DNA of 64,000 nt from an uncultured Gluconobacter sp. (lineage in GTDB: Bacteria > Pseudomonadota > Alphaproteobacteria > Acetobacterales > Acetobacteraceae), in the NCBI GenBank assembly GCA_937880175.1, contig CALFLO010000076.1, forward strand, positions 1 to 64,000. Direction: 5' to 3'. The notes below the pieces were generated by a model, which saw nothing but the letters and a program-made list of their open reading frames with translations, made no database searches and had not been told where the DNA came from. A program made the translations under genes and the position numbers. Below, piece by piece: positions 1 through 12,131 of this stretch. Numbering within the stretch: position 1 is the stretch's first letter; each line of letters starts with the position of its first letter.

Positions 1-74
1 TGGGCATCCAGAAGACGTTTCTGGTCAGCCTCCCCCTGCAGGAAGAGACTGATCTGTCGGACATATCGGCTCAT
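1..74 (-). CDS. ThiF/MoeB/HesA-type adenylyltransferase, N-terminal fragment (cut by window edge)
   Basis: An open frame starts with ATG at 74, overlapping the thiE stop codon by four bases (ATGA), and runs off the left edge after about 24 residues. Its start, [20 protein letters not shown], has the RY-x-RQ-I-x-L opening typical of ThiF/MoeB/HesA E1-like enzymes, which adenylate the C-terminal Gly of ThiS or MoaD for sulfur transfer. Being last in a thi operon that encodes ThiS fits ThiF, which would activate ThiS for thiazole formation. Only the leader before the nucleotide-binding fold is visible, so the call rests on a short motif plus context; MoeB is an alternative. Confidence 0.55.
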   Translation of the reverse strand, partial: MSRYVRQISLFLQGEADQKRLLDA

Positions 75-682
75 CGCCTGTACGCCCGTGTGGAAGACAC
101 CCATTCCCGACAGCGGGCCACAGGATCTTCTGCCATCTGGATATCCGTCACTACCGCAGCGCTATCCGCCCCGGCAGAAAAGACACCCGCAAGCCGCTCA
201 GGCGTCAGCCCACCGATCGCGACGAGCGGCGTCTGACCGGCCCGTTTCTTCCAGTCCGCCACCCGCTCCAACCCCTGCTGTCCCCATTTCATTTTTTTCA
301 GAAGGGTCGGGTAAACAGGCCCAAGGGCAACATAGGCGGGTTCATACGACAGGGCGCGTTCAAGTTCCGCCGGATCATGGGTGGACAGACCAAACCTGAT
401 CCCGGCTGTCCGCAGCGCATCAAAATCTGCCGTTTCCATGTCTTCCTGCCCGAGATGGACGAAATCGCATCCCAGTTCCATCGCAAGGCGCCAGTAGTCG
501 TTGATAACAAGCTGCGCGCCATGCTGCGTGCACAGGTCACGGGCGTGACGGATCTGACGACGGATTTCGGCCTCGGGCTTGTCCTTGAGGCGAAGCTGCA
601 CCAGCCGCACGCCGCAGGGCAGAAGCGTTTCAAGAAGCCCTACGTCGCCGACAAGAAGGTAAAACGGATCGAGCGTCATCAT
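71..682 (-). CDS. thiE: Thiamine phosphate synthase (ThiE/TenI family)
   Basis: This 203-residue TIM-barrel protein matches ThiE, which joins HMP-pyrophosphate and thiazole phosphate into thiamine phosphate in the cytoplasm. Family signatures are [21 protein letters not shown] (residues near 58-78, the 'xxINDxxxLAxxxxADGVHLG' block), [20 protein letters not shown] near 118-127 and the phosphate-binding VAIGGLTPE near 153-161. It is slightly short for ThiE but has all the core blocks. It overlaps thiG upstream by four bases and the thiF-like frame downstream by four, so it is translationally coupled within the thi operon. A TenI-type thiazole tautomerase role is the main alternative. Confidence 0.85.
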   Translation of the reverse strand: MMTLDPFYLLVGDVGLLETLLPCGVRLVQLRLKDKPEAEIRRQIRHARDLCTQHGAQLVINDYWRLAMELGCDFVHLGQEDMETADFDALRTAGIRFGLSTHDPAELERALSYEPAYVALGPVYPTLLKKMKWGQQGLERVADWKKRAGQTPLVAIGGLTPERLAGVFSAGADSAAVVTDIQMAEDPVARCREWVSSTRAYRR

Positions 683-1443
683 GCCAGCTCCGCCATCCCG
701 AAAACGGGTGTCGAGGCGCTGGCCATATCCCGTTCCGGCATGAGACCGGCCTCGAAACCCTCCCGCCCCGCCTGTATGGCGCGCCCGAAGGCCCGTGCCA
801 TACCCACAGGATCAACCGCTTTCGCCACGGCGGTGTTCAGCAGCACGCCATCAAATCCCAGTTCCATGGCCTGTGCGGCCTGACTGGGCGCGCCGATCCC
901 CGCATCCACAACCAGCGGCACACCGGAGAAATGCGCCCTCATGGTCCGCAATCCCGCCAGATTCCGCAGCCCCTGCCCCGAACCAATGGGTGCGCCCCAA
1001 GGCATCAGGACTTTGCAACCGGCCTCAAGCAGCTTTTCTCCCACGATCAGATCCTCGGTCGTGTAGGGAAACACATCGAACCCTTCCGCGCACAGCTCAC
1101 GCGCGGCTTCAACAAGGCCAAACGGATCAGGCTGGAGCGTGTCTGCATGGCCGATGACTTCCAGCTTGATCCATGACGTGCCGAACACCTCCCGCGCCAT
1201 ACGGGCGGTGGTGACCGCTTCCCTGACGGTGTGACAGCCCGCTGTGTTGGGCAGCAGGCGGCAGCAACTGTTCGCCAGAAGGTCCCGGAATGCTCCCCCA
1301 GCCACCCCTTCGCGCCTCAGAGAGACGGTGATGACCTCGGCGCCGGACGCTTCGATGGCCTCAAGCAGGACCTTTGGCGAGGGATATTGCGCTGTGCCGA
1401 GCATCAGCCGGGATGTCAGATCAACATCATAGAACATGCTCAA
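679..1443 (-). CDS. thiG: Thiazole synthase ThiG
   Basis: ThiG (254 residues) builds the thiazole phosphate ring from deoxyxylulose 5-phosphate, dehydroglycine and ThiS thiocarboxylate. Visible hallmarks are the N-terminal [13 protein letters not shown], the block [26 protein letters not shown], the Schiff-base lysine segment [16 protein letters not shown] (near 90-106), [14 protein letters not shown] (near 144-157) and [19 protein letters not shown] (near 178-196) that binds phosphate. Length is normal for the family. The start overlaps thiS by four bases and the stop overlaps thiE by four bases. The dehydroglycine donor would come from ThiO, encoded two genes upstream. Confidence 0.95.
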   Translation of the reverse strand: MSMFYDVDLTSRLMLGTAQYPSPKVLLEAIEASGAEVITVSLRREGVAGGAFRDLLANSCCRLLPNTAGCHTVREAVTTARMAREVFGTSWIKLEVIGHADTLQPDPFGLVEAARELCAEGFDVFPYTTEDLIVGEKLLEAGCKVLMPWGAPIGSGQGLRNLAGLRTMRAHFSGVPLVVDAGIGAPSQAAQAMELGFDGVLLNTAVAKAVDPVGMARAFGRAIQAGREGFEAGLMPERDMASASTPVFGMAELA

Positions 1444-1626
1444 CCCCCCTGCATCGGGGACAGGACCTCGACCTTCACACCCTCATTCAGCCGGGTTGCG
1501 GGACGAAGAGCGCGGGCAATGAAATCGCCATTCAGGGCCGTGGCCACGCAGGGGGCTTCAAAACCCTGCTCGGCCAGCAGATCAGCCAGCGTCCGGGCCT
1601 GCGTTTCGACGGTCTGGCCGTTCAGA

Positions 1627-1637
<11 letters not shown>
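1440..1637 (-). CDS. thiS: Sulfur carrier protein ThiS
   Basis: A 65-residue ubiquitin-fold protein beginning [20 protein letters not shown] and ending in the diagnostic Gly-Gly (SPMQGG). That C-terminal glycine is adenylated and thiocarboxylated to hand sulfur to ThiG. A start six residues further upstream (1655) is open, but the frame from 1637 gives the normal ThiS N-terminus. The 5' end overlaps the 3' end of thiO and the stop overlaps thiG by four bases, so the two are coupled. Confidence 0.92.
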
Positions 1638-4711
<3,074 letters not shown>

Positions 4712-5353
4712 TCACACAGGAATATTTCCGTATTTTGTGCAGAATTCCTCAATATTGGCATCCTGAAAACAGCCAAGACGCTCCATGATGAGTGGCAACG
4801 GCCAGTCCCACCAGGCAATGTCTTCAAGCTGCTTCACAGTCTCACGACTGAACCTTTCGCGAATAATCCGCGCTGGCACGCCCCCTACGATGGTGTAAGG
4901 CGGCACATCACGACTGACGATCGCGCCAGCCGCCAGTACGGCCCCATCGCCCACCGTTACGCCGGACAGCACAACAGCCCCATGCCCGATCCAGACGTCA
5001 TTTCCGATATGCACCCGGCTCGCGTGCCGGTCCTGAAAGAACGCCTGATCCCGTTGTACATCGTCTGAGTAATATTCAGGACAATAGGTAAAGCGGTGCA
5101 TGGATGGCCTGTCGATCGGATGGTTGGGAGCCCCGATCCGGACATGCGCGGCGATAGCGCAGAACTTCCCGATCGTCGCATCCGCAACCATCGTCCGCTC
5201 GCCGATATAGGAAAAATCGCCAAGCTCGCAGTATTCGAGAACACAGTCCTCAAGCACTTCACACTGCGTGCCGATCTGCGCCTCCCTCAGGCGCACACTG
5301 GGGTGAATGACAGTTCTGGCAATTTTCGGCCCGGCAGGTTTTCCCTGAGACAT
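4712..5353 (-). CDS. Left-handed beta-helix (hexapeptide repeat) acyltransferase of the phosphonate-operon type
   Basis: About 213 residues with hexapeptide repeats: [43 protein letters not shown], and the CatB/LacA-type acetyltransferase block [19 protein letters not shown] followed by [20 protein letters not shown] and VGGVPARII. The C-terminal WWDWPLPLI motif is shared with xenobiotic acetyltransferases. From memory, a distinct subfamily is annotated 'phosphonate metabolism protein, transferase hexapeptide repeat family' because it sits in phn clusters. Here it follows the TonB receptor gene by about 24 bases on the same strand, and that gene is divergent from phnG. I chose the start at 5353 (MSQGKPAG); five more codons are open. 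The acceptor is unknown; modification of an aminophosphonate amine is plausible but not shown. Confidence 0.75.
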   Translation of the reverse strand: MSQGKPAGPKIARTVIHPSVRLREAQIGTQCEVLEDCVLEYCELGDFSYIGERTMVADATIGKFCAIAAHVRIGAPNHPIDRPSMHRFTYCPEYYSDDVQRDQAFFQDRHASRVHIGNDVWIGHGAVVLSGVTVGDGAVLAAGAIVSRDVPPYTIVGGVPARIIRERFSRETVKQLEDIAWWDWPLPLIMERLGCFQDANIEEFCTKYGNIPV

Positions 5354-5377
5354 CGTCACGTATTCCACTGGTTATCT

Positions 5378-8113
5378 TCAGAAATTTGCGTCAATTCGTC
5401 CGAAATAATACCCGCCATTGATCGGAACCTGCACGGAGTCCTGATCATACTGACTCCCCTCCGCAACCTTGAGTTGCTGGGAGACTTCGCGGGGACGGAC
5501 ATTGAAGATGTTGTTGGCCCCGACCGCCACATGCAGGTTTTTGTTGATCCGGTATCCGATCTGCAGATCCGTCAGCCAGCGGGGCGTATTCCGGAACTGG
5601 GAGAAACAACTGCTGGAGTACCGCAATGCACCACCAGATGGACAGGTCGCGGAAGCAGGCGTCCAATCCTGATATTCCAGCATTTCCGTTGTCTCGCCAT
5701 AACGTGTCTGGCGGACATTGATATCCCAGCTCCCAACTTTCCACAGGGCGCTCAGGATGATCTTGCTGCGGGGGTAAGCCGTGGTGAGATAGCCGATCGT
5801 CTGCGCGTTCAGGAGCGGCTTTCCAAGGGAAGACGTGCCATTGTGATGCAGGCGCGTGCGGTTGAGGTTCAGAGCCATACTCAGGTTCAGATTGCCGTAA
5901 TCGCGGAAGCGGAACGTGTAATCCGCCTTGATATCAAGACCCTGCGTCCGGGTGCTGGCACCATTGGACAGGTAATAGGCGTTGAAGTCAGAAACCTTGG
6001 TCGCTGCTGCCGGAATGGCAAAGCCGAAATTGTTGATTGCTTCAAGCGCCTCTTCCCCGGAGACTGTCCCACCCTGCACGATCCGGTCCCGCAGATTGAT
6101 CTGATAGACATCTGCTTCGACATGGAAGCCGTCGATCGGCTCAAGAACAATGCCACCACTGGCATTGGTGGAGCGCTCCGGCTTCAGAGGGGACGCCCCC
6201 AGGATTTTCGCAGCCTCGGAACTCACCGGCAGCAGACCGCGCACACTGTCCGTATAGACATTCATGCGGCTGAAATGTTCTTCCTGAAGCGTGGGAGCCC
6301 GGAAGCCGTTGCTGATCGTGCCACGCACGGCAATCCGGCGCGAGAAATCATAACGAGCCGAGATCTTTCCGGTCTCGGTATCCTGCGTGTCCGTATAATA
6401 TTCGTAACGACCGGCAAGATCGATCTGAAGGTGTTTGACGGGATGCAGGTTGACGTCCACATACCCGGCCCACACATCACGATACCATGTTCCTGCGCTC
6501 TGTGGCGGAATGCCGGCATGCCCTTCCGCACCACCCGTCTGATAGGAATCCGGATTGCCGGAAACGAGCTGATATTCATCCATCCGCTGTTCCGCGCCGA
6601 ATGAGAGCCCGATCGGAAAAGCATGTCCGATCATGAACTGCCGACGGAAATCCAGATTATTGGTCCACTGGGCATTCCTTTCGGTATAGTCCCAGAACTT
6701 GGTAGGCGAATATCCGCACCCGTTTTTCGAATAGCGTGATGACGTTGTATCAACCGAGTTGCAGTTGGACGCGAGCATCCCGAGATTGATCGAATCTTTT
6801 TCAGAAATACGGTCGGAATCCGCACCCCAGGTGCTGGACAGATCCCAGTCAAAGCCCAGGAAGCGCCGCCCCTTCAGGCCAAGCGTTGCCGAATAATCGT
6901 TTTCATCAATCTGCGTGATGGGCTCAACACCGTTCGGATACATCGTTGTCGCACCCGAGGGCCAGTCCAGATCCGGATATTCGTATCCTTCCAGAATCTC
7001 GGCATGACGATGAGCGTAAATAACCTGCCCGTAGAAATCGATATTATCCGTGACAGATTTCCCGAAATCGATCCCGAGATTTTCGCGGGTTTCTTCCGGA
7101 GTGTTGGTATAGTTGTTGACCTTGCCCGTATTGGCCTTCGAACCGGGAACGACACCGGCGTAATAACCAGAAGTATCTGCGCCAGCGGGCCAGTATCCGA
7201 GCATACCGTGATCCTGCGAATAGGCCACCATATGGTCGGAGTGATAAACCTGACCACTGATATGCATGTATCCGTCATTACCCAGCTTCAGGCCGCCATC
7301 GGCATTGAACTGATACTGCCAGCCGTCGCCGTTATAGGCGTTGGCCCCCGTCTGAGCACTCAGGTTCAGGCCGTGGTCCTGCTTTTTCGTGATGACGTTG
7401 ACCACGCCCGCAATCGCGTCTGATCCGTACATGGCCGCCGCGCCATCTTCGAGGATCTCGATATGATCGATCATGTTCGCCGGGATCATATTCAGATCAA
7501 CGGAAGACGAGGCGAATTCCGGGCCTGATTTCTGCACGATATTGGCCGTCGAATGACGACGCTTGCCATCCACCAGAACCAGAACTTCATTCGGGTCCAG
7601 CCCGCGCATTTCAATGAACGATGTCAGGGCGTTAGTATTATGCCCACGCGGTGTGACTTCCAGCGACGGATAGGTCCGTGTCAGGGCGTCCGAAAGATTG
7701 AGAAAACCAGACTGGGTCAGCTTTGCACCGGACAGGACCACAACCGGGCTGATGCTCTGACGGGCACGGACATTCGTTGAGCGCGTCCCTGTCACAATGA
7801 CCTGCTCGTCTTTTGGAATGGGCTGACTTTCAGACATATCGGCCTGCTTTGACAGCACAGCGGCGGAACGCCGGCTCTTTTTATTTGATTGTACGCCAGA
7901 AACAGAGACGGGCGTTGCCTGTGTGGCGGCCGGGCGCGAAGGGACCGGCTGCGCTGCGCGGCTGCGTGTCTCGACAGAGGCATGCTTTTTCTTGCTGACG
8001 GGCAGTTGCGACGCCGGACGCTCACCTGAAGACGCGGCAAAAGCTGCCTCCGCCATAAAAAACGGTGAGGTACAGGCCGACGTCGCGACGAGCAGAAACA
8101 GGGCTCTACGCAT
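5378..8113 (-). CDS. TonB-dependent outer-membrane receptor in the phosphonate locus
   Basis: A 911-residue receptor with a signal peptide (MRRALFLLVATSA... to about AFA-A at 27), a Ser/Pro/Lys-rich stretch, then a plug domain (PVVVLSGAKLTQSG, SLEVTPRGHNTNAL, EMRGLDPNEVLVLVDGKRRH, IPANMIDHIEILEDGAAAMYG, DAIAGVVNVITKK) and a 22-stranded barrel ending in aromatic YFGRIDANF, the usual C-terminal Phe. It is divergently oriented from phnG across a 285-base promoter region and precedes the acyltransferase gene. The natural inference is energised uptake of a phosphonate compound or phosphonate-metal complex. C-P lyase clusters usually rely on porins plus PhnCDE, so a dedicated TonB receptor is unusual. 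Its substrate is not readable from sequence. Confidence 0.85.
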   Translation of the reverse strand: MRRALFLLVATSACTSPFFMAEAAFAASSGERPASQLPVSKKKHASVETRSRAAQPVPSRPAATQATPVSVSGVQSNKKSRRSAAVLSKQADMSESQPIPKDEQVIVTGTRSTNVRARQSISPVVVLSGAKLTQSGFLNLSDALTRTYPSLEVTPRGHNTNALTSFIEMRGLDPNEVLVLVDGKRRHSTANIVQKSGPEFASSSVDLNMIPANMIDHIEILEDGAAAMYGSDAIAGVVNVITKKQDHGLNLSAQTGANAYNGDGWQYQFNADGGLKLGNDGYMHISGQVYHSDHMVAYSQDHGMLGYWPAGADTSGYYAGVVPGSKANTGKVNNYTNTPEETRENLGIDFGKSVTDNIDFYGQVIYAHRHAEILEGYEYPDLDWPSGATTMYPNGVEPITQIDENDYSATLGLKGRRFLGFDWDLSSTWGADSDRISEKDSINLGMLASNCNSVDTTSSRYSKNGCGYSPTKFWDYTERNAQWTNNLDFRRQFMIGHAFPIGLSFGAEQRMDEYQLVSGNPDSYQTGGAEGHAGIPPQSAGTWYRDVWAGYVDVNLHPVKHLQIDLAGRYEYYTDTQDTETGKISARYDFSRRIAVRGTISNGFRAPTLQEEHFSRMNVYTDSVRGLLPVSSEAAKILGASPLKPERSTNASGGIVLEPIDGFHVEADVYQINLRDRIVQGGTVSGEEALEAINNFGFAIPAAATKVSDFNAYYLSNGASTRTQGLDIKADYTFRFRDYGNLNLSMALNLNRTRLHHNGTSSLGKPLLNAQTIGYLTTAYPRSKIILSALWKVGSWDINVRQTRYGETTEMLEYQDWTPASATCPSGGALRYSSSCFSQFRNTPRWLTDLQIGYRINKNLHVAVGANNIFNVRPREVSQQLKVAEGSQYDQDSVQVPINGGYYFGRIDANF

Positions 8114-8224
8114 CGTAATTCTCCAAAAGAAATCGCTCAGTGGCGAAACGATGAATGTTCGACCGGCATAAAGGCGGATTCTTTTGGTATTGTGTATGAA
8201 TAAATTATGAATGAATCTGATATG

Positions 8225-8248
8225 TAGACAACAATAGCTTGTTGTCTA
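8225..8248. promoter_or_regulatory. Inverted repeat, probable operator (dyad 1 of 2)
   Basis: Perfect 9-base arms TAGACAACA (8225-8233) and TGTTGTCTA (8240-8248) around the six-base spacer ATAGCT. It shares the core ACAACA-N6-TGTTGT with the dyad 27 bases downstream. The position midway between two divergent genes suggests that one regulator controls both. Which protein binds is unknown; the palindrome beside the phnF gene at 16015 has a different core. Confidence 0.6.
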
Positions 8249-8253
8249 TCCAG

Positions 8254-8273
8254 TACAACAAATAGATGTTGTA
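8254..8273. promoter_or_regulatory. Inverted repeat, probable operator (dyad 2 of 2)
   Basis: Arms TACAACA (8254-8260) and TGTTGTA (8267-8273) flank the spacer AATAGA. The core and the spacer length are the same as in dyad 1, and the centres are 27 bases apart, about two and a half helical turns. The repetition makes chance less likely in this AT-rich region. Confidence 0.5.
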
Positions 8274-8398
8274 TAGTTATTTCCGTTTCATATTTCTTTA
8301 ATAAATATCTTCTTCACAACTTCTCCTGACGATGCAGAATAAGTCCTGTCTTTCATGTCGGTTTTCAGCCGATATTTTTCTGTCTGCATGAGGTCGCG

Positions 8399-8857
8399 AT
8401 GACCGTTGATTTATCCCATATCCCTGCGCGGCAATCCTGGATGGGCATTCTTGCGCGTGCCGAGCCCGAGGTGCTGGCGCAGCATCTCGCCCGAAGTGAG
8501 TCCCTGCCGTCCTTTACGTTCCTGCGTCGTCCGGAAACCGGCCTGAGCATGGTGCGTGGACGCGTGGGAGCCGATGGAGAGGCCTTCAATTTCATTGAAG
8601 CCACACTGACACGGGCCAGCGTGACTGATGATGCCGGGCATGTGGGACATGGCTACATCCTCGGTCGCAACGAGGATCATGCCGTCCTTGCAGCGCGACT
8701 GGATGCCGCTCTTCAGGACCCGACCTGGCGGGATGCGCTGATGACAACAGTTATCGAGCCTCTTCAGGCCCTCGAAAACAGCCGTCACGCGGCTGTCGAG
8801 GCCCGGGCGGCAGAAACCGAAGTCCGATTTTTCACCATGGCAACGGGGCGTCTATGA
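8399..8857 (+). CDS. phnG: C-P lyase complex subunit PhnG
   Basis: A 152-residue PhnG, part of the PhnGHIJ core complex that transfers methylphosphonate (or another phosphonate) onto ATP and then cleaves the C-P bond. Recognisable features are RQSWMGILARAEPEVL near 11-26, RRPETGLSMVRGRVG, and the FNFIEATLTRASV...GHGYILGRNEDHAVLAARLDA block near 63-104. It is first in the phn operon, with an ATGA overlap into phnH. ATG at 8399 follows GAGGTCGCG. Confidence 0.93.
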   Translation: MTVDLSHIPARQSWMGILARAEPEVLAQHLARSESLPSFTFLRRPETGLSMVRGRVGADGEAFNFIEATLTRASVTDDAGHVGHGYILGRNEDHAVLAARLDAALQDPTWRDALMTTVIEPLQALENSRHAAVEARAAETEVRFFTMATGRL

Positions 8858-9426
8858 CCGTCATGTTCCCTGGCCTGCGCGACAGCCACGAGGCCCAGCA
8901 CACATTTCGTGCGCTGCTCAACGCTCTTGCAAATCCCGGCCGCCCGCAGACTCTCCCCGCTCCCGAACAGATGCCAGCCGGATATCCGCCGTCCATAATC
9001 GGACTGCTCTCGCTGCTGGATGCGACGGTCATGGTGGGCTTTCCCAACGCAGTGCCCGATCTGGTACAGTGGCTGGTCTTTCATACCGGAACGTCCGTTG
9101 CACCAATGGAACGCGCGGATTTCATTTATGTCCCTCAGGGTCAGGCGCGGCCTGCTCTGGCTTCCCTGCGACAGGGCTTACTTGATGCACCGGAGACGAG
9201 CGCCACGCTGATGCTGGAAATCCCGTCCTTTTCGGGTGGCAGAGCGCTGGAACTGAGCGGTCCGGGGATCCAGACCAGCGAGATCATCACGCCTGTCCTC
9301 GACCCTGGGCTTATCTCTGAATGGCAGCGCCAGTCCGGGCTTTTCCCGCGGGGCGTGGATATTTTCCTTCTGTGCGGCACGGACGTGATCGGTCTGCCAC
9401 GCAGCACAGCCATACGGGAGGTCTGA
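8854..9426 (+). CDS. phnH: C-P lyase complex subunit PhnH
   Basis: A 190-residue PhnH. The N-terminal MTVMFPGLRDSHEAQHTFRA with LLNALANPGRPQTLP is diagnostic (the F-R-x-L-L-x-A-x-x-x-P-G box), and ALLDATVMVGF, AERADFIYVPQG-like and FSGGRALELSGPGI (near 126-139) blocks match the family. PhnH is a dimer that joins PhnGIJ in the core complex. It overlaps phnG by four bases and ends two bases before the phnI start codon, so it is tightly coupled. Confidence 0.93.
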   Translation: MTVMFPGLRDSHEAQHTFRALLNALANPGRPQTLPAPEQMPAGYPPSIIGLLSLLDATVMVGFPNAVPDLVQWLVFHTGTSVAPMERADFIYVPQGQARPALASLRQGLLDAPETSATLMLEIPSFSGGRALELSGPGIQTSEIITPVLDPGLISEWQRQSGLFPRGVDIFLLCGTDVIGLPRSTAIREV

Positions 9427-9428
9427 CC

Positions 9429-10538
9429 ATGGCTTTTGTTGCAACAAAAGGCGGCGAAGGTGCGATTGCAGCGGCCCATGCCTGGCGTGCTGATCGTCGG
9501 CATGGCAATGGCCAGGGCTGCACGCTCAAACAGGCCACAACGAGTTTTGGGCGCGCCATTGATCGTGTCATGGCCGAGGGAGCGCTTTATGATCCGGACC
9601 TGGCGGCCCGCGCCCTCCTTCAGGCCGAAGGCGATCTGGTCGAGGCGGCGTTTCTCCTGCGCTCCTTCCGCGCCACCCGTCCGCGGCTGATCGACAGCCT
9701 TCCCATCGAAACAGGCAATATGCGTGTCCAGCGTCGTGTCTCGGCGATTTTCAAGGACCTGCCCGGCGGCCAGCGCCTTGGCCCGACAACGGATTATTCC
9801 CATCGTCTGTTTGAAACGGAAGACGGTCACTCACCATCAGAAGAACCAGAATTAACGAACGCCTCTGGCGAAGCGCCGTCCAGAATTCCGGGCGCCATCG
9901 GCATTCTGGGGGAAGAAGCCCTCCTTGAGAGTGTCCCGGCACCTCATGATGCGGACCTGCCGCCTGATCTCTCCACAACGCCGCTGCGTTTTCCGGCGGA
10001 ACGTCGTGTCCGCCTGCAGGCTCTGGCGCGCGGCGATGAAGGGTTTCTGCTCTCCCTCGCCTATTCCACGCAGCGCGGATACGGGAACACCCATCCTTTC
10101 GTCGGTGAACTGCGGATGGGGGAAGTGCCCGTCACGATTGCCCCGCCGGAGTTGGGCTTTGAAATCGACATTGGCAGCATCGTCGTCACGGAATGCCAGA
10201 TGGTCAACCAGTTCAACGGATCGAAGGTCGCGCCACCGCAGTTTACGCGCGGCTATGGCCTGAGCATCGGCCATTCAGACCGTCGCGCCATGTCCATGGC
10301 CCTTGTGGAACGCTCCCTTCGCGCCGAAGAACTCGGGGAAAGCACCGGCAGCCCCGCGCAGGACCCGGAATTCGTGCTGTCACACTGCGACAGCATTCAG
10401 GCGACGGGCTTCGTGGAGCATCTCAAACTGCCTCATTACGTGGACTTCCAGAGCGAGCTCGAAATTGTCCGCGCCATCCGCGCCGAAGCGGGCATGGCAA
10501 GACAGGAAAATCAGGAGGCCGGCGATGATCTCGTATAA
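9429..10538 (+). CDS. phnI: C-P lyase complex subunit PhnI (nucleosidase)
   Basis: PhnI of 369 residues, the usual length. In the E. coli pathway it is the purine-nucleosidase-like subunit that displaces adenine to form the ribose phosphonate triphosphate. The start MAFVATKGGEGAIAAAH at 9429 is canonical (family MYVAVKGGEKAI). Other blocks: LAARALLQAEGDLVEAAFLLRSFRAT, RRVSAIFKDLPGGQRLGPT, QRGYGNTHPFVGELRMGEV and DIGSIVVTECQMVNQF. It overlaps phnJ by 14 bases. The middle segment with SPSEEPELTNASGEAP looks like a poorly conserved linker. Confidence 0.95.
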   Translation: MAFVATKGGEGAIAAAHAWRADRRHGNGQGCTLKQATTSFGRAIDRVMAEGALYDPDLAARALLQAEGDLVEAAFLLRSFRATRPRLIDSLPIETGNMRVQRRVSAIFKDLPGGQRLGPTTDYSHRLFETEDGHSPSEEPELTNASGEAPSRIPGAIGILGEEALLESVPAPHDADLPPDLSTTPLRFPAERRVRLQALARGDEGFLLSLAYSTQRGYGNTHPFVGELRMGEVPVTIAPPELGFEIDIGSIVVTECQMVNQFNGSKVAPPQFTRGYGLSIGHSDRRAMSMALVERSLRAEELGESTGSPAQDPEFVLSHCDSIQATGFVEHLKLPHYVDFQSELEIVRAIRAEAGMARQENQEAGDDLV

Positions 10539-11367
10539 TTTCGCCTATCTCGACGAGCAGACCAAACGCAGCATCCGCCGCGCGCTGCTCAAGGCCGTCG
10601 CCGTTCCTGGGTGGCAGATTCCTTTTGGCAGCCGCGAAATGCCTCTGCCCTATGGATGGGGCACCGGCGGCATCCAGGTCACGGCTTCTGTCATTGGTGA
10701 AACGGACCGGCTCAAGGTCATCGATCAGGGCGCGGACGATACGACCAACGCCGTCGCAATTGCGTCCTTCTTCAAACGCATGACCGGCGTGGAGATCACG
10801 ACGCATACGGCCGACGCCACGATCATCCAGACCCGTCACCGGATCCCCGAACATCCGCTGACGGAAAACCAGATCATCGTCTATCAGGTTCCGCAGCCCG
10901 AACCGCTCTGGCGTCTCATTCCGGAACGCCCCGTTGCCATGCGCGCCCATGCGCTCGGCGATTACGGCACGATGTACGTCAAGCTGTATGAAGACATCAC
11001 CCGTTTCGGCCGTGTGGCCAGCGCCTATGAACATCCGGTCATGGTTGGTGGTTGTGTCCTGATGTCCCCGAGCCCCATTCCGGCCTTCGATAACCCGAAA
11101 ATGGACAGGATGCCCGCACTCCAGCTGTTCGGCGCGGGCCGCGAACGGCGCCTGTATGCCGTACCGCCCTACACCTCCGTGCGGTCGCTCGATTTCGCCG
11201 ATCACCCGTTCCATCCCGGCCGTGCGGACGGCACATGCAGTCTGTGTGGCAGCACGACCAGCTATCTGGACGAGATCATCATGGATGACCACGGAACCCG
11301 CCGTTTCGTGTGTTCGGACACGGATTACTGCTCCGAAAGGCAGGACGCGAAAGACACCACGCCATGA
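10525..11367 (+). CDS. phnJ: C-P lyase PhnJ (radical SAM, carbon-phosphorus lyase)
   Basis: PhnJ of 280 residues, the catalytic subunit that breaks the C-P bond and releases alkane plus ribose 1,2-cyclic phosphate 5-phosphate. The cysteine pattern C-x2-C-x21-C-x5-C is visible at residues 238, 241, 263 and 269, matching the E. coli cluster ligands and the thiyl cysteine at a constant offset of three. The N-terminal VPGWQIPFGSREMPLPYGWG contains the glycine region implicated in the glycyl radical. The start at 10525 lies seven bases after an AGGAGG ribosome site inside phnI. All catalytic residues appear present, so the lyase should be active. Confidence 0.97.
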   Translation: MISYNFAYLDEQTKRSIRRALLKAVAVPGWQIPFGSREMPLPYGWGTGGIQVTASVIGETDRLKVIDQGADDTTNAVAIASFFKRMTGVEITTHTADATIIQTRHRIPEHPLTENQIIVYQVPQPEPLWRLIPERPVAMRAHALGDYGTMYVKLYEDITRFGRVASAYEHPVMVGGCVLMSPSPIPAFDNPKMDRMPALQLFGAGRERRLYAVPPYTSVRSLDFADHPFHPGRADGTCSLCGSTTSYLDEIIMDDHGTRRFVCSDTDYCSERQDAKDTTP

Positions 11368-12131
11368 GCCTCCTTCTCCAAGCACAAGGGCTGAACAAGC
11401 GCTTTCAGAGCGTCGACGCCCTCGACGACGTCTCCCTCACCGTCAGTCGCCGCGAAATCCTCGCGGTGGTGGGTGAAAGCGGGTCCGGCAAGTCCACGCT
11501 TCTGGCGACGCTTGCAGGACTTCAGAGCGCGGATTCCGGACGCATCACCTATTATGGTGCCGACCGGCCGCAGGATATTGGCGACATGGACGAGATGCAG
11601 CTCCGTCGCCTGCAACGCACACAGTGGGGATTCATTCACCAGAACGCCCGTGCGGCTCTGCGGCTGGATGTAAGCGCCGGGGGCAATATTGGCGAACGGC
11701 TCATGATGAATGGCGCCCGCGATTACGGCGAAATCCGTGAGACAGCCGCCCGCTGGCTGGACGAGGTCGAAATCGGCCGCGAGCGCATCGACGAAATGCC
11801 GCTGAACTTTTCGGGCGGGATGCTCCAGCGCCTCCAGATCGCCGCAACCCTCGTCACCAGTCCGGAACTCGTCTTCATGGACGAGCCAACGACCGGGCTT
11901 GATGTTTCGGTGCAGGCCCGTGTGCTCGACCTGATCCGCAACCTCGTCCACAAACTCGACGTCGCAACGATCATCGTCACCCACGACCTCGGGGTGGCAC
12001 GCCTGCTGGCGGATCGCACGGTCGTCATGCAGGGGGGCGCAATCGTCGAACACGGTCTGACCGATCAGGTTCTGGACGATCCGCAACATCCCTACACCCA
12101 GCTTCTCGTGTCTTCGGTGCTACCCTCATGA
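11364..12131 (+). CDS. phnK: C-P lyase-associated ABC-type ATPase PhnK
   Basis: A 255-residue ABC ATPase that binds the C-P lyase core rather than a permease. Visible motifs are Walker A GESGSGKST near 37-45, the Q-loop FIHQNARAALRLDVSAGGNIGERLM, signature LNFSGGMLQRLQIAA near 148-162, Walker B LVFMDEPTTGLDVS and switch His in IIVTHDLGVARLL. The family resembles oligopeptide-type ATPases, but the gene position after phnJ identifies it. The start at 11364 overlaps the phnJ stop (ATGA). Confidence 0.93.
   Translation: MSLLLQAQGLNKRFQSVDALDDVSLTVSRREILAVVGESGSGKSTLLATLAGLQSADSGRITYYGADRPQDIGDMDEMQLRRLQRTQWGFIHQNARAALRLDVSAGGNIGERLMMNGARDYGEIRETAARWLDEVEIGRERIDEMPLNFSGGMLQRLQIAATLVTSPELVFMDEPTTGLDVSVQARVLDLIRNLVHKLDVATIIVTHDLGVARLLADRTVVMQGGAIVEHGLTDQVLDDPQHPYTQLLVSSVLPS

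Larger units (their letters stand above)
8114..8398. promoter_or_regulatory. Divergent promoter region between the TonB receptor and phnG
   Basis: A 285-base AT-rich region that must hold the promoters of both the minus-strand receptor/acyltransferase pair and the plus-strand phn operon. It contains two tandem inverted repeats, annotated separately, centred near 8236 and 8263. I looked for a Pho box (CTGTCAT direct repeats spaced by 11) and saw no convincing copy. No small gene is supported here. Confidence 0.6.

Noticed and set aside
5096..6604. Plus-strand open frame of 502 codons opposite the phn TonB receptor
   Set aside because: The receptor on the minus strand has a complete signal, plug and barrel. 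The opposite frame shows no domain.
8114..8398. Pho box in the phn promoter
   Set aside because: Looked for CTGTCAT direct repeats with 11-base spacing; only partial CTGTC matches were seen, so no PhoB site is annotated.
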